From positions 124,001-188,000 of the forward strand of contig UNRJ01000003.1 in NCBI GenBank assembly GCA_900537125.1: a stretch of DNA of 64,000 bases, given 5' to 3'. Position 1 is the first letter of the stretch. Each line of letters begins with the position of its first letter. The notes beneath the pieces are model-generated. The model was not told where the DNA came from. It saw nothing but the letters and a program-made list of their open reading frames with translations, and searched no databases. This document shows positions 17,122-24,432 of this stretch, in pieces. The position numbers and the translations under genes are program-made. Source of the DNA: Rhodobacteraceae bacterium Alg238-R152 (lineage in GTDB: Bacteria > Pseudomonadota > Alphaproteobacteria > Rhodobacterales > Rhodobacteraceae).

Positions 17122-18384
17122 GTGAAAATTCTATTCATCCACCAAAATTTCCCCGGACAGTTCAAACATCTGGCGCCCGAACTGGTTGCGCGTGGCCATG
17201 ATGTGCGCTCGATCACCCTGCGCGCCAAACAACGTGGCAACTGGAAGGGGGTGGAGCTCTACCCCTATCAAATAAAACGCAAACCGGCCCAAGGTTTGCA
17301 CCCGTGGATGGTGGATTTTGAAACCAAAGTGTTGCGAGCTGAAGCCTGTTATGCTGCCGCCCGGCGCCTGCGAGATCAGGAGGACTATACCCCGGATGTG
17401 ATCGTCGCTCATCCTGGTTGGGGGGAGTCAATGTTCTTGCGCGATCTTTGGCCCACTGCGCGCATTGGTCTTTATTGCGAGCTCTATTATACGCTTCGGG
17501 ATGCCGAAACGGATTTTGATCCGGAGTTCCCAAAGCAAAACGCGGACACTGATTCCATCCGTCTGCGCCTCAAAAATCTGAACAATATGATGCACCACCA
17601 ATCTGCGGACCTTGGCATCAGCCCAACACAGTTCCAGGCGGATACCTTTCCTTCAGAATACAAAGACATCATCAGCGTCATTCACGACGGTATTGATACC
17701 GATGTTGTCCGCGCCAACCCGGACGCCACATTTAACTTGGAAGATGGGACCGTCCTCACGCGTGAAGACGAGGTCATCACCTTCGTGAATCGCAATCTGG
17801 AGCCCTATCGCGGCTACCATGTCTTTATGCGCGCTTTGCCGGAACTGCTCAAACAACGCCCCAACGCCCGTGTGCTTATTGTTGGTGGCGATGAGGTCAG
17901 CTATGGCGCGGCTCCCCCAAAGGGGCAAACCTGGAAGCAAATCTATATTGATGAAGTGCGCGGCCAAATCCCAACTCCCAATTGGGATCGGGTACATTTC
18001 CTTGGCAAAGTGCCATACGACACTTTCCTGTCCATGCTGCAAATCAGCCGCGCCCATGTTTATCTGACTTATCCCTTTGTGCTGAGCTGGTCGTTGATGG
18101 AGGCCATGGCCATTGGCGCGCCGATTGTTGCCAGCGACACGGCTCCGGTCACGGAGGTCATCACCCACGGCGACACCGGTCGCCTGTTCCCGTTCTTTGA
18201 AGGTGCGCGCATGGTCGAAGAAATTTGCACCGTATTGGATGATTCAAATATGCGCGCTGAAATGGCCAAAGCCTCTCGTGCCTATGCCGTTGAAAACTAC
18301 GACCTGCAAAGCCGTTGCCTGCCCAGGCAATTGCAGTGGATCCAGCAATTGTATGACATGCCCGCTGGTGTGCTTCGCAGCTAA
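17122..18384 (+). CDS. Glycosyltransferase family 4
   Basis: 420-residue GT-B glycosyltransferase. The N-terminal domain starts KILFIHQNFPGQFKHLAPEL and has VIVAHPGWGESMFLRDLWP. The C-terminal GT4 domain has NRNLEPYRGYHVFMRALPEL, RARVLIVGG-like PNARVLIVGGDEVSYG, and the nucleotide-sugar-binding EX7E region WSLMEAMAIGAPIVASDTAPVTE. The GTG at 17122 is chosen because KILFIHQNFP is the usual N-terminus; a TTG 18 nt upstream is also in frame. It probably adds sugar in exopolysaccharide or LPS assembly. It points the opposite way between leuS and the DUF3576 gene and has its own terminator. Confidence 0.9.
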   Translation: MKILFIHQNFPGQFKHLAPELVARGHDVRSITLRAKQRGNWKGVELYPYQIKRKPAQGLHPWMVDFETKVLRAEACYAAARRLRDQEDYTPDVIVAHPGWGESMFLRDLWPTARIGLYCELYYTLRDAETDFDPEFPKQNADTDSIRLRLKNLNNMMHHQSADLGISPTQFQADTFPSEYKDIISVIHDGIDTDVVRANPDATFNLEDGTVLTREDEVITFVNRNLEPYRGYHVFMRALPELLKQRPNARVLIVGGDEVSYGAAPPKGQTWKQIYIDEVRGQIPTPNWDRVHFLGKVPYDTFLSMLQISRAHVYLTYPFVLSWSLMEAMAIGAPIVASDTAPVTEVITHGDTGRLFPFFEGARMVEEICTVLDDSNMRAEMAKASRAYAVENYDLQSRCLPRQLQWIQQLYDMPAGVLRS

Positions 18385-18391
18385 AAGCAAT

Positions 18392-18422
18392 AAAGCCGCA
18401 GACACAGGCTGCGGCTTTTTGA
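18392..18422 (+). terminator. Rho-independent terminator after glycosyltransferase
   Basis: 10-bp stem AAAGCCGCAG (18392-18401) / CTGCGGCTTT (18409-18418) followed by T residues; 8 nt after the stop codon. The A-run on the left may let it work for the convergent DUF3576 gene too. Confidence 0.9.
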
Positions 18423-18439
18423 AAAATCGCTGAGCTGGA

Positions 18440-18916
18440 TCAGATCTTCCGATCTGCAATCCGTATCTGCCGCGCCCGTGTGAGAATCGCATCCTCGACC
18501 GCACGCGCTGTGCTTTCTGGAACCGCGCGACCGCCGCTGGACTGCAAAGCCACATTCAGGGACCGTGCATCCAGCGCAGAATCACGGATGTAGATTGTCG
18601 CGCGATAAGAGCGGCCACCGCCGGGTGGTGTGCCATAGCCGGTGGAGATCACGCCGCTAAACGGGTCGACGGTTTGAATTGGTAAGAAATCCAAAACTTC
18701 CATCGAAGCAGCCCAAAGATATTTATTCACTCGCACGGTTTCGTCCGAGTTGTCCGGACCAAACGCATCCCAAATGGTCTCGCGTTCTTGGCTGTATTCG
18801 GTCGTGCGGCCATCCGCCAAGAGGCCAGACGGGTTTTTGTCCCTATTGCCACAGGCGCTTACACTCAGCGCAGCAACAAGTGCGGCCAAAAGGGCGGGAC
18901 GACGGTATAGTTCCAT
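18440..18916 (-). CDS. DUF3576 domain-containing lipoprotein
   Basis: 158-residue predicted lipoprotein. Hydrophobic LLAALVAALSVSACG contains a lipobox (SVSAC). The mature part includes ETVRVNKYLWAASMEVLDFL and GGRSYRATIYIRDSALDARS, typical of DUF3576, a family known mainly in alphaproteobacteria and often found beside leuS. Function unknown; envelope location inferred from the signal. Here the glycosyltransferase gene separates it from leuS. Confidence 0.88.
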   Translation of the reverse strand: MELYRRPALLAALVAALSVSACGNRDKNPSGLLADGRTTEYSQERETIWDAFGPDNSDETVRVNKYLWAASMEVLDFLPIQTVDPFSGVISTGYGTPPGGGRSYRATIYIRDSALDARSLNVALQSSGGRAVPESTARAVEDAILTRARQIRIADRKI

Positions 18917-19228
18917 AAAACTGCCTCAAGACGTGGTTTGTACCCGTCCTAGCCAACCGCTCGGCGATGGGCAAGAGTCTTGCTCTATATATAGGAAGCC
19001 GGCGTGCGTGATACAGAAACGCGGCACCCCTGTGTAAAGGTTAATGTATCGGCGGTTTTTTGCTTGGGAATTTCGACTGTGGCATGTCTGCACCACGTCT
19101 GGTCATCTTCTCTTAAAGCTTCGCGCCGTGCTTGCCAAAACACCCCCAAAAGAGCGAGAGACTACGGCATACCTGATCTGGGATTCTCCAGGTTGGGCGC
19201 ATGAATTGGAAATCCGAGGGAAAAAATC
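18917..19228. other. 312-nt regulatory region upstream of porin and DUF3576
   Basis: No gene is supported; the short plus-strand frames lack family features. It must hold the divergent promoters of the DUF3576 gene and the porin. A TATATATA run (18986-18993) offers a -10-like element. The porin start has GAGGGA 7-12 nt upstream of ATG 19229. Distance to the start leaves room for a long 5' leader, common for abundant outer-membrane proteins and a usual target region for small RNAs. Confidence 0.5.
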
Positions 19229-20143
19229 ATGAAAAAGATTCTCTTCGCATCGACTGCACTCGTTGCTACCGCTGGCGTTGCCGCCGCTGATCTGACCTGG
19301 TCCGGCTCCGGCCGTTTGGGTGTTGTTTACACCCAAAACGCGAGCCAGGACACTGTTCTGGATCACCGTTTCCGTCTGACCGTAAACGGCGTAACCGAAA
19401 CTGACTCCGGCGTTAAGTTCGAAGGTCGTATTCGTTGGCAGGCTGACGATGGCGGCGCGAACGCTAACGGCGCTCAGGCTACTGGCGGCGCAGGCGCAGC
19501 TGGCTTCGCAGTATCCACCGGCGGCTTCCGCGTAGACGTTGGTCACGTTTCTGACGTGTTTGACTCTGGCGATGTTGTATCTTGGGGTGGTAACGGTGTT
19601 GGTTACACTGGTTTCTTGGACCAGGCAGCTAACTTCTCCGGCTTCCAGAAGCGCGGCTTCGGCAATGGTGCTCCTGACACACAGACCATCAAAGCTCTGT
19701 ATTCCATCAACGACTTCACTGTGAACGCGTCTTTCAGCTTGAACGACACCACCATTGTTGGTGCTGACGAAAACTGGCAGATCGGTGCTGGCTACAACTT
19801 CGGTGCACACCGTGTTGGCGCAATGTACGGCGACGACAAGCTGGCTGGTGCACAGTGGGCAATCGGCGCAGACGGTTCCTTCGGTGACTTCTCCTACACC
19901 GCTCTGGTTGGTGACAACGACGTTGTAAACGACACCATGTTCGGTGTGTCCGGCGCATACGCTGTGTCCGCAGCTGGCACAGTAACTGGCTTCGTATCTT
20001 CCGGTGGCGGCGCAGGCCTCGATACCTCCTACGGCATCGGCTACGCGCACTCCCTGGGTGGCGGCGTTACCTTGGCGACTGGTGTTGGCTCCAACTCCGC
20101 TGGCAACACTGTTGCAGACGCAGGCGTGACCTTCAGCTTCTAA
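19229..20143 (+). CDS. Rhodobacter-type outer-membrane porin
   Basis: 304-residue porin, about the length of Rhodobacter porins. Signal peptide MKKILFASTALVATAGVAAA, then ADLTWSGSGRLGVVYTQ as first strand. GFRVDVGHVSDVFDSGDVVS lies near the eyelet loop region. The last residue is Phe in AGVTFSF, the signal read by the BAM machinery. Sixteen-strand trimeric channels of this family pass small hydrophilic solutes. Codons are strongly biased to a small set (GGC, GCT/GCA, AAC, TCC), unlike neighbours, which suggests very high expression. Confidence 0.95.
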   Translation: MKKILFASTALVATAGVAAADLTWSGSGRLGVVYTQNASQDTVLDHRFRLTVNGVTETDSGVKFEGRIRWQADDGGANANGAQATGGAGAAGFAVSTGGFRVDVGHVSDVFDSGDVVSWGGNGVGYTGFLDQAANFSGFQKRGFGNGAPDTQTIKALYSINDFTVNASFSLNDTTIVGADENWQIGAGYNFGAHRVGAMYGDDKLAGAQWAIGADGSFGDFSYTALVGDNDVVNDTMFGVSGAYAVSAAGTVTGFVSSGGGAGLDTSYGIGYAHSLGGGVTLATGVGSNSAGNTVADAGVTFSF

Positions 20144-20167
20144 TAGCTGAAAGACACCAAGTCTTTG

Positions 20168-20202
20168 GGGGCGGGCTCGCAAGAGCCTGCCCCTTTCTTT
20201 TT
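20168..20202 (+). terminator. Strong Rho-independent porin terminator
   Basis: 11-bp stem (20168-20178 with 20183-20193, one G-T pair) closed by a GCAA tetraloop and followed by TTTCTTTTT. 24 nt after the porin stop. Confidence 0.93.
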
Positions 20203-20250
20203 GTGCAAAACCATGGTTTTTGCAGGGCAGCACCAACAAGAGGCCTGCCC

Positions 20251-20901
20251 ATGTCGCTCTCCGAAATTCAAAGTCGTATCGCCAAAGCAGAATCCGCAGC
20301 TGGTCGCCCGAGTGGCGCTACCAAACTTATCGCGGTGAGCAAGCGACAGGCCGACGATGTGGTGGAGACTGTCTTGAAAGAGAGCCACCGCCTCTTTGGC
20401 GAAAACCAGGTACAAGAAGCTGCCGGAAAATGGCCGACCTTCCGCGAGACCTACCCGGACGCCAAGGTCCACCTGCTAGGTCCGTTGCAAACCAACAAAG
20501 CCCGTCAGGCCATTGGCTTGTTTGATGCTATCCATTCGCTTGACCGTCCCAAGCTTGCCAAAACACTGGCCCGCCTTGCACAAGAAGAAGGTTCCTGTCC
20601 GGACCTGTTTATCCAGGTCAACACCGGTGAAGAGGAACAGAAGTCCGGCGTGCTATTGGCTGATGTTGATGATTTTGCCACCGAATGTCGTGCACTGGAT
20701 CTGCCTGTTGTGGGGCTGATGTGCATCCCACCAGCACATGAAGAGCCGTCTCTGCATTTTGCCTTGCTTGCCAAATTGGCCAGCCGCAACGGCCTTGCGG
20801 GTCTGTCTATGGGCATGAGTGGTGATTATGAGCGCGCCGTGGCCTTAGGGGCAACCCACGTGCGTGTCGGCTCGGCCATCTTTGGCGCACGCGACTACTA
20901 A
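20251..20901 (+). CDS. YggS/PLPBP family pyridoxal phosphate-binding protein
   Basis: 216-residue fold-type III PLP protein that buffers free pyridoxal phosphate and affects amino-acid balance; it has no known catalytic activity. The PLP lysine is in KLIAVSKRQ. GENQVQEAAGKWP, VHLLGPLQTNKARQA and GLSMGMSGDYERAVALGATHVRVGSAIFG (last stretch binds the phosphate) match the family. The start at 20251 is the ATG of MSLSEIQSRIAKAE. Its stop shares four bases with the stop of the convergent L,D-transpeptidase gene. Confidence 0.95.
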   Translation: MSLSEIQSRIAKAESAAGRPSGATKLIAVSKRQADDVVETVLKESHRLFGENQVQEAAGKWPTFRETYPDAKVHLLGPLQTNKARQAIGLFDAIHSLDRPKLAKTLARLAQEEGSCPDLFIQVNTGEEEQKSGVLLADVDDFATECRALDLPVVGLMCIPPAHEEPSLHFALLAKLASRNGLAGLSMGMSGDYERAVALGATHVRVGSAIFGARDY

Positions 20902-21398
20902 CTGGGGTTTACAATCACCCGCGTGCCCGGCGTTGCCCTGGCCGCGATCCAATGTAAGTGCTTGCGATCAAAAGCAATACAGCCTTCTGTTGAATAGCCT
21001 GGCCGCCGCCATTGGTGCAGGAAAATTGCCGATCCCTTGCCCGCTTGCGCCTGTGGCCAGTTCCAGTCTGTGAGCAAGATGACATCGTAAAGCGGGTCCG
21101 CGCGCCGCAGCTTTTCATGGCTTGGCGCATAAGGTGTATGCACCAGCTGATTGTAGTCCACATCCTCTGAGGCATCCGACCAAAGATCATCTTTGCCGAT
21201 CGGCAGCGCCCAAGGCGCTGGCTGTGCCACGCGGTCCGCACGATAGAGCAGCCCGGTGATGTGATGCACCCCAACCGGAGTCGCTCCATCGCCCTCACGC
21301 TTGTCGCGCCGAATGCCACCTTTGCCAATGCTGCACGGGAAATACTGTCCCATAAATCGTACTCCGCGCGGCGTTAGAACCAAATCAGCGGGCCTCAC
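20898..21398 (-). CDS. L,D-transpeptidase family (YkuD-type) protein without signal peptide
   Basis: 166-residue YkuD-type domain. The catalytic motif HX-S-XGC is present as FLHQWRRPGYSTEGCIAF, with His, Ser, Gly and nucleophile Cys. GGIRRDKREGDGATPVGVH is the usual substrate-strand region (COG3786-like). L,D-transpeptidases cross-link peptidoglycan or attach proteins to it, but no signal peptide or membrane segment is seen here, so export route is unclear. It starts at GTG inside the ribA stop (4-bp overlap), so it is coupled to ribA. Confidence 0.85.
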   Translation of the reverse strand: MRPADLVLTPRGVRFMGQYFPCSIGKGGIRRDKREGDGATPVGVHHITGLLYRADRVAQPAPWALPIGKDDLWSDASEDVDYNQLVHTPYAPSHEKLRRADPLYDVILLTDWNWPQAQAGKGSAIFLHQWRRPGYSTEGCIAFDRKHLHWIAARATPGTRVIVNPS

Positions 21399-22486
21399 AG
21401 CATATGTCCTGATTTCTGCGCCTTTGTGGCCAGGTATGCCTGATTATGCGCGTTCTCGCCCACCTTCAGCGCCACCCGCTCCGCCACGGACACGCCAGCC
21501 TTTTCCATCATTGCAATTTTGCGTGGGTTGTTGGTGAGCAGCCGCACAGAGGAAAATCCCATCTCCTGCAGGATTTTTGCCCCAATCCGGAAATCCCGCT
21601 CATCATCTTCAAAGCCCAGCCGATGGTTGGCCTCTACAGTGTCAAACCCCTGATCCTGCAAAGCATAAGCCCGCATCTTATTGGCCAGACCAATCCCGCG
21701 CCCTTCCTGGTTGAGGTACAGCAACACCCCTTTTCCTTCCGCCCCCATAAAGCCGAGCGCGGCGTGCAGTTGCGGCCCGCAATCACATTTCAAACTGCCC
21801 AGAACGTCGCCGGTAAAACAGGCCGAATGCAACCGCGCCAGTACCGGTGCATCCCGGTCCGGACGGCCGATTTCAATGGCATAATGCTCCGCACCACCGT
21901 CCTCGGGCCGGAAAATATGCAAGCGACCTGCCTCTGCCGCTGCCATTGGCAACCGTGCGTGCACCACTGGATGCAGCGGGCTGGTTGCCGCCAAATGTGG
22001 GGCCGCCAACGCGGAAGGGATCACCGTCAACCCATGCTTCAGGGCAAAATTGCCCGCCTCTGTCAGTTCGACCGTCAACGCGGCTGGCAACAACTGGGCT
22101 GACTTCACCAGCTTCACGGCCGCACGATGCAGCTCCGCATCTCCGGTGCGTGCCGTGGCCAATGGCCCTTTCATCGGCGTGTTCAAATCATCTTCAGGAC
22201 TAACAATGCCCTTAATCCAGCGCAGGTCGCTTTCTGCGGGTAGCGCCACACGGGCGATATCACCATCATAGGCCCGTGCCTTCAGCGTCTCCGCCCGTCG
22301 CGCGGTCAGTGTTAGGTCGGGCGTGGTCCCAAGAGCGCGCACATCCGCCAACCGCTCCGCCGTCAGTGTTTCTGCGGCCAACACCAACAAGGGCGTACCT
22401 CCACCGGTCAGCACAATCGGCACACCCATGCGTAAATCCGCCCGCGCACGGGCCAATCGCTCGATAATGTCAGGCGCAAAACTCAT
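21395..22486 (-). CDS. ribA: GTP cyclohydrolase II with degenerate RibB-like N-terminal half
   Basis: 363 residues. The C-terminal part is RibA, which opens GTP to start riboflavin synthesis: zinc cysteines C-X10-C-X-C in ACFTGDVLGSLKCDCG, GTP-binding LNQEGRGIGLANKMRAYALQ, and LLTNNPRKI. The first ~160 residues align by eye with 3,4-dihydroxybutanone-phosphate synthase: RADLRMGVPIVLTGGG, LVLAAETLTAERLA and ELTEAGNFALKHGL. The acidic metal-binding ENEGD stretch and the GHTEA motif are lost. So it looks like a RibBA whose RibB half has decayed. The start at 22486 has AGAGGTT; an in-frame ATG 41 codons upstream lacks support. Confidence 0.9.
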   Translation of the reverse strand: MSFAPDIIERLARARADLRMGVPIVLTGGGTPLLVLAAETLTAERLADVRALGTTPDLTLTARRAETLKARAYDGDIARVALPAESDLRWIKGIVSPEDDLNTPMKGPLATARTGDAELHRAAVKLVKSAQLLPAALTVELTEAGNFALKHGLTVIPSALAAPHLAATSPLHPVVHARLPMAAAEAGRLHIFRPEDGGAEHYAIEIGRPDRDAPVLARLHSACFTGDVLGSLKCDCGPQLHAALGFMGAEGKGVLLYLNQEGRGIGLANKMRAYALQDQGFDTVEANHRLGFEDDERDFRIGAKILQEMGFSSVRLLTNNPRKIAMMEKAGVSVAERVALKVGENAHNQAYLATKAQKSGHML

Positions 22487-22649
22487 TGGAACCTCTGTCT
22501 TCAGCCAATCCCATGTAGCCTCTTCTGCAGCAATATGAAACATTTGGTGGTGCTGAAACACGAGGCCGTGAGCAGATTGCAGCAATTCTTGTTCTGGCTG
22601 TGAAGTCACCTCACATGGCTAACAAGCAACGCATTACGGAGAGACGCAC

Positions 22650-23336
22650 ATGGCACAGTTGAAAAAGATCCTGCTGGTAGATGACGACGAAGACCTGCGC
22701 GAGGCTCTCTCAGAGCAGCTTGTGATGACCGAGGATTTTGACGTCTTTGAAGCAGGCAACGGTGCCGAGGCCATGGGCCGGGTCAGAGAGGGTCTTTATG
22801 ACATCATTATTCTTGATGTGGGCTTGCCGGACACCGACGGCCGTGAACTCTGCCGCCTGATGCGCAAGCAGGGCGTAAAAAGCCCCATCCTGATGCTGAC
22901 CGGCCATGACAGCGACGCGGATACGATTCTTGGGCTCGATTCGGGTGCCAATGATTACGTGACAAAGCCTTTTAAGTTTCCCGTCCTGCTTGCGCGGATT
23001 CGTGCGCAACTACGCCAACACGAGCAATCTGAAGACGCGGTTTTCCAGCTTGGGCCGTACACCTTCAAGCCGTCCATGAAGCTCTTGATGCGCGAGGACG
23101 AGAGCAAGGTACGCTTGACCGAAAAAGAGACAAACATCCTGAAGTTTCTCTATCGCGCCACCGAAGGTGTTGTGGCCCGTGATGTGTTGCTCCACGAAGT
23201 CTGGGGGTACAACGCGGGTGTCACCACCCACACACTGGAGACTCACATCTATCGCTTGCGCCAGAAAATTGAGCCTGATCCCTCAAATGCCCGGTTGCTG
23301 ATCACAGAGAGCGGCGGCTACCGCCTGGTGGCATAA
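22650..23336 (+). CDS. OmpR/PhoB-type response regulator (CenR-like)
   Basis: 228-residue two-component regulator. Receiver domain (1-120) has the acidic pocket DDDED, phospho-acceptor Asp56 in ILDVGLPD, Thr84 and Lys106 in TKPF. The winged-helix DNA-binding domain (130-228) shows VRLTEKETNILKFLYRA and TLETHIYRLRQKIEPD. No histidine kinase gene is adjacent, so it is an orphan here. The N-terminus resembles CenR, an envelope regulator of alphaproteobacteria, but I cannot confirm this by eye. GGAGAG lies before ATG 22650. Divergent from ribA. Confidence 0.92.
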   Translation: MAQLKKILLVDDDEDLREALSEQLVMTEDFDVFEAGNGAEAMGRVREGLYDIIILDVGLPDTDGRELCRLMRKQGVKSPILMLTGHDSDADTILGLDSGANDYVTKPFKFPVLLARIRAQLRQHEQSEDAVFQLGPYTFKPSMKLLMREDESKVRLTEKETNILKFLYRATEGVVARDVLLHEVWGYNAGVTTHTLETHIYRLRQKIEPDPSNARLLITESGGYRLVA

Positions 23337-23397
23337 TCTTGCCGATTTCTTCGCGTCGCCTCTTTGGAAACGGCGCGAAGATACTAAATATGTTACG

Positions 23398-23411
23398 TTG
23401 ATGTGTATCAA
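23398..23411 (+). promoter_or_regulatory. FnrL-type box, perfect TTGAT-N4-ATCAA
   Basis: TTGATGTGTATCAA. Both half sites match the FNR/FnrL consensus exactly. The centre (23404.5) is about 42 nt before the start expected from a TACAAA -10 at 23435-23440, the distance for class II activation. It is 61 nt past the response-regulator stop and 226 nt before xthA, so the likeliest target is the sRNA-like unit that follows. Confidence 0.7.
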
Positions 23412-23445
23412 AGTCATATCTGAGACACATCATTTACAAAGACCT

Positions 23446-23525
23446 ATGAGTTCCCGCCCATGTCCGGGTTATGACATGAACCTCCCTGTTGGACTGGCCC
23501 GGGCTTCGGCTCGGGCCCTTTTTTT
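23446..23525 (+). ncRNA. Candidate FNR-controlled small RNA, about 80 nt
   Basis: Predicted from layout. Stem-loop CATGTC (23459-23464) / GACATG (23473-23478); an unpaired CCTCCC (23481-23486) complementary to GGGAGG ribosome binding sites; then a 9-bp stem (23496-23504 with 23509-23517, one G-T pair) with a TTCG loop and a seven-T run (23519-23525). Start position is estimated from the -10-like TACAAA and FNR spacing. The terminator is certain; independent transcription is inferred. It could instead be the end of the response-regulator mRNA. Confidence 0.55.
23496..23525 (+). terminator. Rho-independent terminator with UUCG tetraloop
   Basis: 9-bp GC-rich stem, TTCG loop, one C, then seven T. 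Ends the candidate small RNA or the response-regulator transcript. Confidence 0.92.
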
Positions 23526-23637
23526 GTTCCGTCGGAAAATCGCGCGCAAACTGGCCGCCAAATGCGCAGGATTTCGCATTGGCACTCCCCCCATGCAGGG
23601 GTAGGGTCGCGATGAGAACAAAACGGGAGCACGCCAC

Positions 23638-24426
23638 ATGTCTTTCACCCTTGCCACTTGGAACATCAACTCGGTGCGCCTGCGCGAGCCGATTGTGCTC
23701 AAGCTGATGCAGGAAGAAGCGCCTGATGTGCTGTGCCTGCAAGAGTGTAAAAGTCCGGTGGAGCTCATTCCAACCGAAGCCTTTTCTGAGCTGGGCTACA
23801 CGCACATGGTTGCGCGGGGTCAAAAAGGCTACAACGGTGTGGCGATCTTTTCCAAAATTCCGATGGTTGAGGCGGGCAGCGAAGATTTTGCTGACCTCGG
23901 CCACGCGCGCCACATCGCAGGCACGCTGGAAAATGGCGTGACCGTGCACAATTTCTACGTTCCTGCGGGTGGCGATGTGCCAGACCGCGAAAAGAACGAA
24001 AAGTTTGGCCAGAAACTCGACTACCTCGCCGAGATGCGGGATTGGTTCCGCAAGGAGCAGGTCAAGAAATCCATTCTTGTGGGGGATCTCAACATCGCGC
24101 CGCGCGAAGATGATGTCTGGGATCACAAGAAGCTGCTGAAGGTGGTCAGCCACACGCCCATCGAAGTGGAAAAACTTGCCGAAACCCAGGAAGCTGGCGG
24201 CTGGGTCGACATCACCCGTCAGGACATACCTGAGGGCAATCTCTACAGTTGGTGGTCGTATCGCGCGCGGGATTGGGATGCGGCGGACAAAGGCCGCCGT
24301 CTTGATCATGTCTGGGCCACGGGGGACATCTCCAACGCAGGTCACTCCAGCCGCGTGTTCCGCGATGCCCGCGGATGGGAAAAGCCGTCGGATCACGCGC
24401 CAGTGTTTGCGACCTTTGATCTGTAA
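23638..24426 (+). CDS. xthA: Exodeoxyribonuclease III
   Basis: 262-residue EEP-fold nuclease for abasic-site repair and 3'-end cleaning. Catalytic and metal residues are in LATWNINSVRLRE (Asn), LCLQECKSP (Glu), VGDLNIAPREDDVWDH (Asp/Asn), KGRRLDHVW (Asp) and KPSDHAPVFATF (Asp-His). Length equals the XthA norm. ATG 23638 has GGGAG upstream. In many relatives xthA sits beside lolA; here it does not. It ends 6 nt before a convergent DUF6653 gene. Confidence 0.95.
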   Translation: MSFTLATWNINSVRLREPIVLKLMQEEAPDVLCLQECKSPVELIPTEAFSELGYTHMVARGQKGYNGVAIFSKIPMVEAGSEDFADLGHARHIAGTLENGVTVHNFYVPAGGDVPDREKNEKFGQKLDYLAEMRDWFRKEQVKKSILVGDLNIAPREDDVWDHKKLLKVVSHTPIEVEKLAETQEAGGWVDITRQDIPEGNLYSWWSYRARDWDAADKGRRLDHVWATGDISNAGHSSRVFRDARGWEKPSDHAPVFATFDL

Positions 24427-24432
24427 GTCAGC

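Larger units (their letters stand above)
23337..23637. other. 301-nt intergenic region holding an sRNA-like unit
   Basis: From left to right: an imperfect hairpin (23350-23380) shortly after the response-regulator stop, a perfect FNR box (23398-23411), a -10-like TACAAA (23435-23440), an sRNA-like stretch with terminator (about 23446-23525), then about 110 nt that should hold the xthA promoter and its CGGGAG ribosome binding site. No protein gene is supported. Confidence 0.6.

Noticed and set aside
19004..19232. Small plus-strand frames upstream of the porin
   Set aside because: Two overlapping frames with no ribosome binding site and no recognisable domain; the region is better explained as a promoter and leader.
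23350..23386. Hairpin after the response regulator as a fourth copy of the gene-end element
   Set aside because: Only one imperfect hairpin, followed by GATACTAA instead of the CCCCGGG core. The resemblance is limited to ATAC.
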